Positions 34,529-45,581 of a DNA stretch of 64,000 nucleotides are shown here, one piece after another. The stretch comes from Cylindrobasidium torrendii FP15055 ss-10 (Eukaryota; Basidiomycota; Agaricomycetes; Agaricales; Physalacriaceae): positions 1-64,000 of the forward strand of contig KN880476.1 in the NCBI GenBank assembly GCA_000934385.1, in the 5' to 3' direction. Position numbers and translations under genes: made by a program. The notes below the pieces were generated by a model. The model worked only from the letters and a program-made list of their open reading frames with translations. It made no database searches and was not told the origin of the DNA. Each line of letters begins with the position of its first letter. Within the stretch, counting starts at the first letter, position 1.

Positions 34529-35093
34529 TCAGTTGATGCTGATCTTCTTAGGAGCAGACTCCGGAGCAGCCTTCGGGAAGGTCACTGTCAGAATCCCGTT
34601 CTCGTGCGAAGCCTTCACTTCTTCGTCCTACCGCCCAGTCAGTGCGCGTTCATTCAAAAAAGCGAGTCTAAGAGACGCACCTTGATCCCAAGAGGGAGCC
34701 TGAGCGTCCTAGAGAACTTGCCGTAGCGGCGCTCGCGAATGGCGTACCCGCCCTCTTCGCGTTCCTCCGAGATCTTGGTCTCGCCAGAGACGGTGAGGCG
34801 GCCGTCGTGCACGTCGATGTTGATATCCTCTTTCTTGATGCCGGGGAGCTCGAAGGTGGCGGTCACTGAGTTTTTGTCCTTGTCTTCGTGAAGGTCCATC
34901 CTAGACAAGTGGTCAGAAACACCGAAAACCCGTGCGACTAGAGTTCAGACCTTGGGCGGATGGCGACAGTGACGCCAGAGCCTTGGTCGTCTGAGCCTCC
35001 GGACTGCAGGGACTGCTGCTGCTGGGGGCGCGAGAATGCGTTATCGAGGAGACGATCGAAGTGGTAGAAAGGCTCGTAGTAGTAAGTTGCCAT
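34529..35093 (-). CDS. Small heat-shock protein HSP20, copy 1
   Basis: Three exons, about 158 residues. The N-terminus MATYYYEPFYHFDRLLDNAF precedes a Gln/Ser/Gly-rich stretch and VAIRPR. The alpha-crystallin domain follows: MDLHEDKDKNSVTATFELPG, KKEDINIDVHDGRLTVSGET, RRYGKFSRTLRLPLGIK. The final exon has ENGILTVTFPKAAPESAPKK with the I/V-x-I-like end ISIN. It is an ATP-independent holdase of the cytosol. This copy differs most from the other two (SVTATF, EEGGY). The N-terminal arm is shorter than in plant HSP20 but usual for fungi. Transcription is expected to be heat-induced, given the promoter element at 35210-35222. Confidence 0.94.
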
Positions 35094-35185
35094 AGTGGTC
35101 TTGTAAGAGTGGGCTGGTGGTAGTGTTGCGATGAAGTTGTGGTGCTAGGTTTCTGTTTGTCGGCGGTCTGAGTGAGCTCTGCACG

Positions 35186-35194
35186 TATTTTATA
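35186..35194 (-). promoter_or_regulatory. TATA box, HSP20 copy 1
   Basis: TATAAAATA on the minus strand, about 93 bp upstream of the ATG and 16 bp downstream of the heat-shock element. Confidence 0.6.
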
Positions 35195-35209
35195 TGCACA
35201 GAAGAGCTA

Positions 35210-35222
35210 CTCGAACGTTCGC
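35210..35222 (-). promoter_or_regulatory. Heat-shock element, HSP20 copy 1
   Basis: GCGAACGTTCGAG on the minus strand: GAA-nn-TTC with a following G-unit, the head-to-tail pentamer layout bound by HSF trimers. The same 13-mer, apart from one or two bases, is found upstream of the other two HSP20 genes. Confidence 0.65.
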
Positions 35223-35434
35223 AAGGTGATGTCAAGTGCAATCAGGCGAGCACTCCAGATGCGCGATGAAGGTTCGAGCAAATTCCGAGCCTTCCCAATT
35301 TGGAAAAGAATCATTGATTGCTGAATCATCACAAACGTCAGCGTATACGAACAACTCGAGCGGTACACATTGCCTTCCTGAAGCATTCGACAGACGGAGA
35401 GAAAACATATGGGATTTAACATACGACGAAGGAA

Positions 35435-36918
35435 CTACAAAGTAGCCATATCATTCCTTGAGTCGTCTGGCACCAGTTTCGACCAAACAAGTTCAACCAC
35501 CAGCTCCTTGACGCGCGCCCACTTGTTTTCAACTAGAGGGGAGCGAACTTCTTCCTCCATTTTGAGCGCCTTGCCGCTCAAGCACACCTCGACTGTTGTG
35601 GGCTCGACATGCGCTCCGTTGTCAGCAGACACTTTGCGCGACTGCAGTGCGGCTAGTAATGCGTCTGGGAATCCCTCTGCGAGCGACTCTGGCTTGGGGC
35701 GCACACACAGCCTCTTGAGACCTGGCGCGGGCACCTCGGATCCTACGGTCTCAGGCGCCAGACCTCTAATCCACGAGAGCGGCATGTTCGCGCCAATGAC
35801 TACTTTGTGAAGATTCGGCAGGCAGTGCAGGATTTTACGGAAGTCGCCTGGATCGCAATTTGCGTCTTCTGAGTCGAAAGCAATTGGTCTGCACAGGAGT
35901 AATGTGCGTACGCTCTCGCGTAGTGCGGGTGGGGCGTAGATGAAAAGGGAAGGAAGGTATCCAATATTGTAGCCAACAGTGATGTCTAAGATCTCGAGTG
36001 ATGGCGCGACGCACCCGTTCCAGAAGGACATGTTTCTCGTCGTGCTGGATGCCCGTGCAGTATAGCCCAACTCCGCCTTCAGGGTGGATAAGTTGTGAAG
36101 GGGCATTGTTGGCCAAGTAACCGCGGGGAAGTTGATCAACTTGAGATGAAGGTGGTGGAGGTCACCGCGTAAATGAGGAATAGCGGTGACTGTACAGGTT
36201 TGGCATGATTCTAACCTACTATAGTCAATAGACAAATAAATTCCGGTTTCGGTGCTGTCGAAACGAACGTGCCGCAGGCTTGGCGCTCCCTCGAATGCTC
36301 TGAGTCTAAGCGTCATAGAATGTCGAAGGTGCTTTATATTCAGGCAGCAAAGCTGCAGGTGAAGTGTCTTGAGGTACGTGAATTCATATGTCGAAGGACC
36401 TTCCAGAGTATCGGTCAGAAATCGTAGGTAATCCGCGGTCTCTGGCCATCTATAATCGCTGCCATAAGAGATAGACAGATGTTCGAGACGCTTAGCGACC
36501 GCCTGGAAGATGTGCTCTACAACCGGGGTGTTGAACGGTTTTGAGTAAAGAGAAAGAACCAAGGTCAGAGAGAGTTTCTGCCCTTTGGACTTTGATAGAA
36601 AAGAGTCCAAACGAGCAAGGAGGGTGGCCAGGCCAACATGTTGATAGTCGTTCAGGTCGATCGTTATCCGTTTCCAAAGGGAAGAATGGGTAAGGGTCAA
36701 TTCCCTCCAGTTGCGGCAAACTTTAGACGCAACCCAAGGGAATTGCTGTCCATCGAGGCTCGCTGGTCTAGATGAGCCACTCATACACGCCCAGGATTCC
36801 AAAATACTGATCAAGATATCATCGGGTATTCTGGTGATAGGTCCTGGTCTAACGCGAGAGTTAGCAAGTTTTGCGCGGATACTAACCAAACACACTCTTT
36901 ACTCGCCAACTGCGACAT
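35435..36918 (-). CDS. F-box protein with LRR-like C-terminal region
   Basis: Two exons. Exon 1 (36918-36903) encodes MSQLA and is joined through a 59-nt intron with a good TGCTAAC branch site to exon 2 (36843-35435), 474 residues in total. The F-box is PITRIPDDILISILESW followed by FPWVASKVCRNWRELTLTHS and SLWKRI. The rest has regularly spaced leucine strands (LEHLSISYGS, LKTLHLQLCCLN, LRHVRFDS, LEILDITVG, LHKVVIG, LKRLCVRP), as in the leucine-rich F-box families expanded in agaricomycetes. It is likely an SCF substrate receptor; substrate unknown. A continuous frame without the intron has only a GTG start. It shares a 150-bp divergent promoter with the derlin gene. Confidence 0.8.
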
Positions 36919-37070
36919 GGTGGTCTGCGCTCAGTCATGTAATGAAAGAAATTGATGCGATTGATGGCATCCCACGTCACTGATCGGAGGCTGAACACGC
37001 CTCTGCGTTCGACCACGACAACCTTTACACTATCACAGCGCGGAAAATTCCAGAAGACGCGTCGGAAACG

Positions 37071-37961
37071 ATGTCTGGAGTCGACGGAATCCTCACCGAG
37101 CTGAAAAAGATCCCATCCGTCACGCGTTTTCTTACCCTTTCGCTGGTGGGCGTGACGCTGCCCTCAAGTTTGGGACTCGTTTCTCCTTATGTGCTTTTGT
37201 ACACGCCAGATTATGTCTTCAACAAGCTCCAGGTGCGTCTACTGGCTCTTTTCTTGTACTTGGGAATAACACCCTCTTAGCTATGGCGGCTGTATACTAG
37301 CTTCTTCCTCGGCAGTACGCTGTCATCTGGCATCGCTAAACTCATCTAAACTAGCACAGGCAGCGGGATAAATTTCGTCTTTGAGATTGCAATGCTCTAG
37401 TGCGTTACATGTTCCACCTCCTTCCTCTATTTCTAAATAGCCTTTAGTCACACTGCCAACGGCCTCGAAGGCCAGTACGACTCCTCCCCAGATCTTGCAT
37501 GGCAGCTTGGCGTAGCATGTGCTGCCATCGTTGCACTGAGCACGCCACTCAACGCCATGCTCTTCACACGGCCCCTGGTGCATTGTCTACAATACCTTAG
37601 CGCGAAGATGGCACCCCCAGGCGCACAGTCAAACATGTACGGCCTCATTACCTTCCCCACCGCATACATGCCCTACGTTATGCTCGGCATCGAGTGTCTC
37701 ATGGGCGGCCCGCAAGCAATGGCCAAAGCCGCGGTGGGCACGTTGGTCGGCCATGTCTGGTGGTGGCGCGTTTGGAGTCTGGGAGGACCAGGAGGTGCAC
37801 AATGGGCAAGAGCGCCGGCATGGGTCCGTGGACTTGTCGGATCGAATGTACCACGAGAGGGAGCTGGATATCGAGTGGTCAACCCTGGTGCACACCAACA
37901 GCCTCAAGCAACGGCAACAGGAAGCAGCTGGGGTCGCGGACATAGGCTCGGTTCTGGCTAA
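37071..37961 (+). CDS. Derlin family ER-associated degradation protein
   Basis: Four exons, about 250 residues. It begins MSGVDGILTELKKIPSVTRF; the WR motif is in LQLWRLYTSFFLG after the first intron. Then come SGINFVFEIAMLY, LEGQYDSSPDLAWQL, YGLITFPTAYMPYVMLGIEC and GTLVGHVWWW. The soluble tail ends SSWGRGHRLGSG, where fungal derlins usually carry a similar W-G-x-G-x-RLGSG end. Derlins are inactive rhomboids in the ER membrane that help retrotranslocate misfolded proteins to Cdc48. No catalytic Ser/His of active rhomboids is evident. Retained introns would each bring an early stop. Confidence 0.9.
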
Positions 37962-38309
37962 CGGTACAATGGCCTGAGCTCTTCTCTGACACAAGCAACA
38001 CTGTACACGTAGGACAAATATCATAAACCATTTTTTGCATGTTGTAGACTCGTCTGAGGCTCTGAATTTGTGTGATCGCGTAGATAGTATTTTATAACGA
38101 CTCGCAAAGCACCTTGAACTCGATAGTAGCAAGTTGCGCCGTTGATAGCACAAGTACATGGAAATTTCGAGAAAAAGGGAGAATTGATGGCATGACGCAC
38201 TTGGTTGACTCAGCACATACGTTCATTGCCAAATGGGGACGCACCAGAATTCTCCAGAAAGCTCATTGTTCTTCCAGCCGCGACGGCTTGACTATCACAG
38301 GAAGGCTCG

Positions 38310-38322
38310 ACGAATGTTCGAG
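38310..38322 (+). promoter_or_regulatory. Heat-shock element, HSP20 copy 2
   Basis: ACGAATGTTCGAG, 112 bp upstream of the ATG and about 15 bp before the TATA box. It matches the element of copy 3 over the adjoining GTCTGGCCTT as well. Confidence 0.65.
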
Positions 38323-38337
38323 TCTGGCCTTCGCAGG

Positions 38338-38345
38338 TATAAAAA
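38338..38345 (+). promoter_or_regulatory. TATA box, HSP20 copy 2
   Basis: TATAAAAA, 96 bp upstream of the ATG at 38434. Confidence 0.65.
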
Positions 38346-38433
38346 CGATGGTTTCGTTATCCAATGCCTCACCAAACACATCTACAACAACACAAACGCC
38401 CAGCGAACCTCTTCTACCACACCAACGACAAAC

Positions 38434-38995
38434 ATGTCTACTTTCTACTACGAGCCCTTCTACAACTTTGAGCGTCTCCTCGAGAACGCTTTCCCGCGTG
38501 CTCAACAGCAGCAGTCGCTCCTAGGCCAGGGCGGTAATGCCGACTCTGCCACGGTCGCCATTCGTCCCAGGTGTGTTTTTTTCTCATCACCGCCCCCCTT
38601 CCATGCTGACTGCGACCCTCAGAATGGACCTGCATGAGGACAGTGAAAAGAACACCGTCACGGCCTCCTTCGAGCTGCCCGGACTCAAGAAAGAGGACAT
38701 CAACATCGATGTGCACGACGGCCGCCTCACCGTCTCCGGCGAGACCAAGATTTCGGAGGAGCGCGAGGAGGATGGATATGCCATTCGCGAGCGCCGCTAC
38801 GGCAAGTTTTCTAGGACGCTTCGGCTTCCCCAGGGAATCAAGGTGCGCCCGACTTATTTGAGTTGGCTGAGAATTGGGTACTGATGCAGCCAACAGGAAA
38901 ATGAAGTCAAGGCGGCTCTAGAGAATGGGGTCCTCACTGTGAGCTTCCCGAAGGCTGCTCCTGAGAGCGCCCCGAAGAAGATCGCCATTGCCTAA
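38434..38995 (+). CDS. Small heat-shock protein HSP20, copy 2
   Basis: Three exons with the same two intron positions as copies 1 and 3 (after VAIRPR and after GIK). The N-terminus is MSTFYYEPFYNFERLLENAF, then a Gln-rich patch and GNADSATVAIRPR. The alpha-crystallin domain (MDLHEDSEKNTVTASFELPG, KKEDINIDVHDGRLTVSGET) differs from copy 3 at only one residue I could see (GLKKED versus GIKKED). The last exon has ENGVLTVSFPKAAPESAPKK, ending IAIA. Predicted cytosolic holdase for unfolding proteins. Three bidirectionally arranged copies within 13 kb indicate local duplication. Confidence 0.94.
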
Positions 38996-39255
38996 ATGGC
39001 TTTCCGAGCTTAATGATGGAACCAAAAGGACTGGAAATTTTAGCATGACGGATTGAATGATTGTACTTGTACTGTAATTGGAATTTTCAGTTTTGTATCG
39101 TGAAATCGGGTATCATGTGCGAGTCGTTGAAGAGCCCGATTGAGACTTGAAATGGCGAAGAGAGCTGTACATTGACCTGCGCATAAACATTTCGCAAGAT
39201 ACATGGATCGTGTTTGCATAAATTCTATCCTTTGTGGCCACGACACATTATGCTG

Positions 39256-40487
39256 TTACCAGCCCGCGGCACTGCCCATACTTGTCTGCACCCCGCCGAT
39301 GACATCCAACCTCTCTTTCCTTATACTTTCCACATCCTCCCACCCGCCTTCCCACCATTTCTCCTCCTCATCCTTCCATCCACCCGTCAAGAACGCCTTC
39401 AAGCCATCACCCATTCCGACCAGCCTCTCGTACGCCTGTGGATTCGCCCGAGCATTCAAGCCACTCAGCGTCAGAACCAACGCCGGCGGGATCGTTATAC
39501 GTCCAATTTTAAAGCACATTTGGGCGACGCTAACACAATACACCTTGGCGCCGTCCGCCTCTGGTGTCGCTGCGAGCTTAGACGCTAGTGCATCCAGACC
39601 AGACGAGCGGCCTTCCTGCGTCTTGGTGGGTGTACCGGGCATCGTCGCGTCCGCAGGCGTGCCGATGGGCATCACCATCTTCTTGCTTGTTTTTCGCTTT
39701 GTCTTCGAGACGAACTTGCCGAGAAGGTATATCTGTGATAAGGAATGCAGCATGAGCAATCGGAACCGCTGTAAGCAAGATGGAACAAACCCATTTATCG
39801 CCCCAAGTGGCGATGTTGAGGCGGATTTCGTATGTCGCAAAGACAGGGATTTCTTTCTGGAAAACAAAGGATGTCGCTAGTGCAAATTTTAGAATGAGAA
39901 AACTTGATATCAAGGTTGAGACAAACCAGCAAGCGGGATATTCCCACCTATTGTCTTGCTCAGAAATTGTGGGCAGAACTGGATAGCCCACTTCATGCGC
40001 GTATCATCGAGCGCCTAACAAAACGTCAGCGAGCACATCAACATGACCGCTGAGAAACCAACTTTGGCATAGCATGAATTGCTCAAATGCAGGTTGTAGT
40101 CCGTCTCGTCGACCGCTAGGACGATGGATTAGCATTCAAGTTGCAGGTATGCCTAATTAACTTTCTTACACACGTATCCTGGCCGATAAAGCACTACTTC
40201 GAATGGCACCCGTCCCACTGGGGACCGAGTTTTCCACCATTCGGCGTGCGCTTTCTTCCTCTGGACGGGATCACTGGGTAACCTCTTCTGGTGTAGCCAC
40301 TCCTCAAACTTGAACTTAAACCAGGGAGACAGTGTCCTGACTGCATTTATCTTCTTTGATATCCCGTCTCATATGAAAAGCGAACAGCGGAGGACGTACC
40401 ATTCCAGGCAAGAGGAAAGGAGCGCAGGTTCAGAAGGACGAGGAGAACTGCTATCCATTTCGCAATCGAAAGGATTGTCCAAAGCAT
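39256..40487 (-). CDS. THEM6-like hotdog-fold thioesterase, copy A
   Basis: About six exons, near 350 residues. An N-terminal membrane anchor (LSIAKWIAVLLVLLNL) is followed by a basic stretch (WFKFKFEEWLHQKRLPSDPV). The hotdog domain has DETDYNLHLSNSCYAK, equivalent to the D-x-N-x-H-x-N helix start of 4HBT enzymes, then FVFQKEIPVFATYEIRLNI, TWGDKWVYLLGKFVSK and VYCVSVAQMCFKIGRITIPP. The C-terminal WKDEEEKWWEGGWEDVE is Trp-rich. THEM6 relatives are ER-membrane proteins of uncertain acyl-thioester substrate. Copy B follows in tandem, 246 bp further. The exon 1 model (ATG at 40487) uses a GTACGT donor. Confidence 0.75.
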
Positions 40488-40732
40488 GGTGGGGAGAGTA
40501 AAGTGAAGAAAAGATAAGCTTTAGTCTCACTATATACTCGGTCCTTCGGCGACTTCGTGGCAGCAGGAAGACAAGGGTGAATTCCGCAATCGGAACCCCT
40601 GCGATCGTGTTTTGGGGATCGTAATATCTATAACGCGTTATGCGGCGCGTCGATGCTACCTGTATGTAGCCTAGAGTTACAATGAACGATATTATGCATA
40701 GTAGTACGCTACAATCACTAGGTGTCTAAATT

Positions 40733-42046
40733 TCAATAAGTCTTGCACGTCTCCAACGCATTCCGGAGACCTTCAAAGTTCTCTTGCCTTGCAGCAAGTT
40801 CGGGAGCATCAAACTCATCTTCCCACCACCTTGTTGGCTCCTCCCTCCAACCTCCCGTCATGAACTTCTTCACCCCCTTACCCATATCTCTCAGCCGCAC
40901 ATACGCTGGAGGCGGGTTTTCTTTGCTATACCCCGCACGCATGGTGAAGCCGTTCTGCGCGAGTACAAGCATTGGCGGGACAGTAACGCGCCCAATCTTC
41001 GCGCAGTTGATGGACACACAAATGCAGTGAACAGTCGCCCCGTCAGGCTCGCCCTCGTTAGCCAGCCTGGACGCTAGAGAATTCAGGTCTGGCGTTTGAG
41101 TCCCTGGGATAGGCGTCGGTGCGCTAACCGTCGATATCGGTGCGTGGTGCTCTCTTGTCGATCGGCGTCCACCCTTCGTCACGAACTTTGCGTAGGTATA
41201 CAACTACGCAAACGAGCATAATGAGCAAGGCAAATTGAAGTGGACAAGCAGGCATACCCATTTCTCGCCCCATCCTCCAATCCGGACGCGAACTTCGTAC
41301 TTGCTGAGTATCGGGATCTCGCGTACGAACAAGAAGGCCGTTCCTAGACAAGGCGAATAAATGTTATGTTCGCGGAGGTATGGGTGGCGCGAAGATGCGT
41401 ACCTCCCAGTGGGAACGTGCCACAGACATCCTTGCGCAAGAACAGCGCAAAGTTCTCAATCACCCATTCAAACCGGATGGGATCAAGACTCTGGCAAGCA
41501 TCTTGTCAGCATTTTGTACTCAATACAACGCGACGTGGCAGACCTTGGCATAGCTGGAATTGCTCAAGTGCATGTTGAAATCGGAATCGTCCAGTGCTGT
41601 ACAGCTCGCATGAGCCACCACTTGTGTCGCTGAAGAATGGAAATTGCACGTACTGGCACGCGAAAAGTGCGAGAAGCTGCGGGTCAACGGGTTCGCACCG
41701 ACAGGCGTCTGGTTATCCAGCCAGTTCTGCGCTGTCAGCGCGCGTTGCTTCCCGCTTTGCAGCTTCAATCGCCATTGGTGTAATGTTTCTCTCAGCCGGA
41801 ATGCGAAAAAGACGGGAAGAACACGGTCTGTAGTGGTGCAAGTCCACTTAGCTTACAACGCATTGTGATAGAGTGAGAGTACGCACAGTGCCATACAAGT
41901 GGGAAGGACCCAATGTTCAGTAGTACAAGAGCGGCTGCGACCCATTTCGCATATCCAGCCAACGGCTGTACAAGGTCTAGTGCGTGACTGAGTCGTGGGT
42001 CAGCGAGTAGGGACATAACGAGAGCACGTCGGCTTGCAGAGGACAT
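40733..42046 (-). CDS. THEM6-like hotdog-fold thioesterase, copy B
   Basis: Same architecture as copy A. The start MSSASRRALVMSLLADPRLS precedes a membrane anchor (WVAAALVLLNIGSFPLVWH), then RLRETLHQWRLKLQSGKQRA and the hotdog start DDSDFNMHLSNSSYAK. Later exons give FLFVREIPILSKYEVRVRI, GGWGEKW, YTYAKFVTKGGRRSTREH and VHCICVSINCAKIGRVTVPP. It ends ENFEGLRNALETCKTY. Exon 2 has a longer unconserved insert in one reading, so its limits are approximate. Tandem same-strand order and matching exon plan indicate a local duplication with copy A. Both keep the Asp/Asn-His-Asn segment, so both may be active. Confidence 0.75.
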
Positions 42047-44281
42047 CTTGTGATGGTTCGGAGCAAGTTGTTTTATAATTCCGTGTGTCCAGGGGTTTTC
42101 CTATTAGCACCGGTTATGCTAAGCCGGAAGCCGGGGGCGGGCCATGGCAAGGGTAGTCCTTGGGGGCCGTCGGGCGGGGATTACAAAGGGATGTGCCTGG
42201 CGGGGCGCCGCGGCGGCATCGTCGGGAGGTGGTTCTGAGCTCAAAAGAAATGAGGATAATTTGGAGATACTTGGAATATCAAGTCAATTGCTGTTCCTGC
42301 AAAGTGGTGGTTAGTATCGACCGGAAAAGAAGACAGACCAAGCAGGTTCTTGACAAAGCAAGGGGCTCTGAATGCCCGCCGTGTCCCCATAAAACGAATG
42401 CCACGGGCTGGAGGGCTTGGATGGTCCATTACCGTGGAGGTGCATTGGATGTAGGAGATTATGACAAACCTTGGTGGCTGCGGTCGAATGCCCAAACGGA
42501 CATTCACTCGAGTTGTAGCTGTATCGTCCACTAGCTTCGTGCCTGTATAACGGTTGACACTGGATCGACATTGTTGACATTGTTAGTATCCTGTGTCGCC
42601 CTGTCTTTGAGCATCAAGGGCGCCGGAGACGTTCAAAACACTCTTTTTGCTCATGAGAGGTCATTGTCACCCCAATCTTCCCAACCTTTGACGTGCGCCA
42701 CGCTTGCACACGATCGCGATCGATTTTTGCTCTCCTTCCATTTTGGCTAGTCACCATACCGTGTTCGCAGCACCGGTGTCGTCGTGAGTCATCGTCAAGC
42801 TCGAAGGATGTGCACTTACATGCCTTTCACCCCGTCCCAGAGTGATTGGCGCCTCTGGAGCTGGAGACTTGACAATGAGCCTGCAACGCAAGAGTCCGGC
42901 GCGTCACACTCCCCATGAATCCATGTCTTAGCTTCTCTAACATTAGAAGAATCTACAAGGCTTCCTCGGTAAAGCGTTCCATTCTCACGTAGGTCCCTCG
43001 CCGTCTTTCTCATGCCTCTGTGGGGCAGAGGGCTTTCTTCCATCGTGTTTACCATCGTCCATTCCTCTCTTTCAACCCTGAAAGATGCGTCGACGTCAAT
43101 GGTCCTGGGTTTTCAAGAAGTTGGCTCCGCATCTGGGCCATATGAATTTCCCAAGTCCAGCTTCGCGGTCACAAGACTGTCAAGGCGCTAAGGCAGGCTT
43201 GTGTGCTCCAGACTCATGTCTACAAGTGACTTTTCATATCTTGACACTCTAACCTTTTGTATTGCGCAACTGCCAACCGTTTTCATATCTTGACTGACCC
43301 TCCACAGTCGTACTACATCCCTGTGCTACCCTAGCAATCAAGTTCATCAACGTCGACATCTTTCATACGTATTCATGTCAAGTTCTTTCTGAAATGCATC
43401 TCGTCAATCCAGAGCCCTTCTCGACCAACGCAAGCCCTACACACCCGCCGCTGCAGCAGTTGCGACGGACGCAAGGCATGTCATCCGCCACTCCCGGCGT
43501 AATGCACTCGACAAGATTGAATAGGACGCTGCGCGAGCGTGTTGTCTGTCAACAGCGTATCGACACATTCAACATTTTTGATGAACTGGCGGTGTTTTGA
43601 TCTCACAGTGATTTCGATAGGACGCAGCTGGGTTCTTCGCATGTAAGCGCCGTATGTCTGCGGGAGAAAATCACGGAGGCGCACGGCTATGGTGACGAAC
43701 GAGGCGCGGAATGTGCATGTTTTTCTGTGCCCAAACCTCAAACGCAGACTGAGAGGAATCGGATCCTCGTCTGTCATATGTCCTAGCACGCCTTAGACGT
43801 CCTATTTCACGCTGCGGGTTTGGCTCTTGGCCACCGCCTTTCGTATCTGGTCTCCTGAGTTCTCAAGCGCCTTGGTTTTTGCATTATCTTAGACATTCAC
43901 TTGTTCCTCTCGCTTGGCTCCCTTGCACAACCTTCCGATCCGTAGAGTCTGACGGCGTGCGGTAAGTAGATGCAGACGAGCTCGTGCAACTGGAAATGGA
44001 GCTACAGACGTTACCCCGCGCGAACCCTGGCCCCCAACGGAGGCGAGATCTCTTTGTCTGTAACTAATGCTTCCGAAATCGAGGTGGCCCACGATCTCCG
44101 CTGCACTATATAAAGAGGCGAGGGCCAGTCGGGTTTCTGACTTACTTTCGCCTCCCACAACTTACGGTGACACGCCAGCCACGACAAGAACCGTCTTCGC
44201 ACGACTAAACGCATTACCACGACTCATAACACGCTGCTTTCTACCACAAACAACGCTTTAACCATACACAAAACGTGCTCA
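42047..44281. other. 2.2-kb gene-poor stretch
   Basis: No gene could be supported. It contains a GC-rich segment (about 42115-42235) and unconserved frames on both strands. One short frame at 43394-43600 (68 codons, MHLVNPEPFS... to stop) looks protein-like, but has no recognised homologue or splice signal. A TATA-like CTATATAAAG at about 44106 lies 175 bp before the small gene at 44282. Confidence 0.4.
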
Positions 44282-44742
44282 ATGTCTACTCTCACCGAAA
44301 CAATGCCTGCGCCTGCACTGAAGACGCGTGCTTGCCATTTCGCACCCCCGCCAGAGGTTGGGAAGTTTGCGTTCGCGCGACTGAGGAGGCATCCGTTCAA
44401 GGGTGTGCATCTCGTACAACTTGCTGGTGAGTGCTTCTCTTCCTTGCCTTTTGTTCTGGAGATGTCTTGCTTCAACAAATTCCTGTGACCCCTTTTCCAA
44501 GGCCATTCTTGACAGTGTATACAGAACCCACACCCGATTCGTCCACAAAACCCACACACATAACCCTGCATCTCTTCCGCCATGAATTCATCTCCATCTT
44601 CCGACACGCAGGGAGCGCAACAATGCCCCCGGACGACGTGCGCATCCTGCAAGTCGTCGATGATGCCGCGAAGCGGTACGAGGAAGACGATGGAGTCGTG
44701 TTTTTGGATAGAGCAGTCGCCATCGAGGGCATGCGCCGATGA
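44282..44742 (+). CDS. Small conserved-looking hypothetical protein
   Basis: Two exons joined by a GTGAGT donor and an ACAG acceptor give about 123 residues. The first exon reads MSTLTETMPAPALKTRACHF and LRRHPFKGVHLVQLA; the second TLHLFRHEFISIFRHAGSAT, PPDDVRILQVVDDAAKRYEE and DDGVVFLDRAVAIEGMRR. It has a basic centre and an acidic, helical C-terminus, with no signal peptide or membrane segment. I do not recognise the family. Both exons being open up to a common stop, with coherent amphipathic helix patterns, supports coding. Confidence 0.5.
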
Positions 44743-45581
44743 AATACCGCGACCCACCCATACATCTGGACTTCTTTCTCTTTGCGTTCTCTCTGGATTG
44801 TTTTGTTGTATCTATTATCCATACTCTCGCCCCGAATACCACCCATACCACTTCTTCGCTCTGGCCTGGAGCGCAGAACCACCCATATGCATAGAGTAGT
44901 CGACTGCCCCATAATAGAATTTCCCTTCCTGCACCTCTTTGAGAATCTCTAGACCCTCTTGTTCTCGTGTCCCCCGCGCGCAAAGCTAGGGCCCGGGCCT
45001 ACTGTAAATCTGGAGTGGCCGGTATGCCTAAAGCTACAAGATTGATATGAAGATACAATGCATTTATGAGGCCGGTGCAACTGTATGGACCGGTGTTAAG
45101 GCCTTCGATGATGAGAAGTCCAGAATGCTGATTCGCTGATAATGCAGCGCTAGGCCTCTGGGGAAGCTGCAAACGTACAATGTGCTCCTCGACCTCGAGG
45201 TCCATCTTGGCTCCCGTGGGATTGGAGATGGAGCCAGAAGGGGTGATGGTGACTGCTTCTGCGTATGCAGGTGAGAACCTACATAATTGTCGACCTGCAG
45301 CGCCGGGGTGGCGACTGGGGGACCGTACTAGGCGACAGTGAGGAAGCCAAGATTGAGAAACCATGGTTTTCACAAATTGAACCCGATTCCAGATGAAATC
45401 GAACTGTCAGAACAACCCTAATGAAATGGACCAGGTCATCGCTGGCCGCCGCCGTGACTTGAACGCGGGACCTTGTCTGGCGTTGTAACCACTTGTCTAC
45501 GAAAATCCATCACCGGCACAGCCACGGCGTAGTGCGATTCCATTGATTCACCTCATCAGCTTCTCTAAAACTCTTACCACC
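44743..45581. other. Intergenic region with tRNA-like relic
   Basis: 840 bp. A minus-strand frame at 44999-45373 (MVSQSWLPHC...) has no domain. A tRNA-like relic lies at 45447-45512. The right end is the SEC65 promoter. Confidence 0.4.
45447..45512 (-). pseudogene. tRNA-derived relic
   Basis: On the minus strand, AAGTGGTTACAACGCC resembles a D arm and GTCCCGCGTTCAAGTCACGG a T arm, as in the tRNA-Cys at 48307-48379. About ten bases including the anticodon loop are missing between them, and no acceptor stem pairs. It looks like a decayed tRNA. Confidence 0.4.

Larger units (their letters stand above)
35094..35434. other. Promoter and spacer of HSP20 copy 1
   Basis: 340 bp holding the TATA and heat-shock element listed separately, and the 3' side of the convergent F-box gene. 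No gene. Confidence 0.5.
37962..38433. other. Promoter region of HSP20 copy 2
   Basis: 470 bp between derlin stop and HSP20 copy 2. Besides the elements listed separately, AGAATTCTCCAGAAAGCTC near 38250 contains further GAA units spaced like a gapped heat-shock element. Confidence 0.5.

Noticed and set aside
36844..36895. Single-exon start for the F-box/LRR gene at 36895
   Set aside because: That frame begins with GTG, not ATG. A 59-nt intron with a good branch site joins an upstream ATG exon in frame.
44999..45373. 124-codon minus-strand frame
   Set aside because: No domain, no TATA or splice structure and composition like random sequence; cannot exclude a lineage-specific protein.
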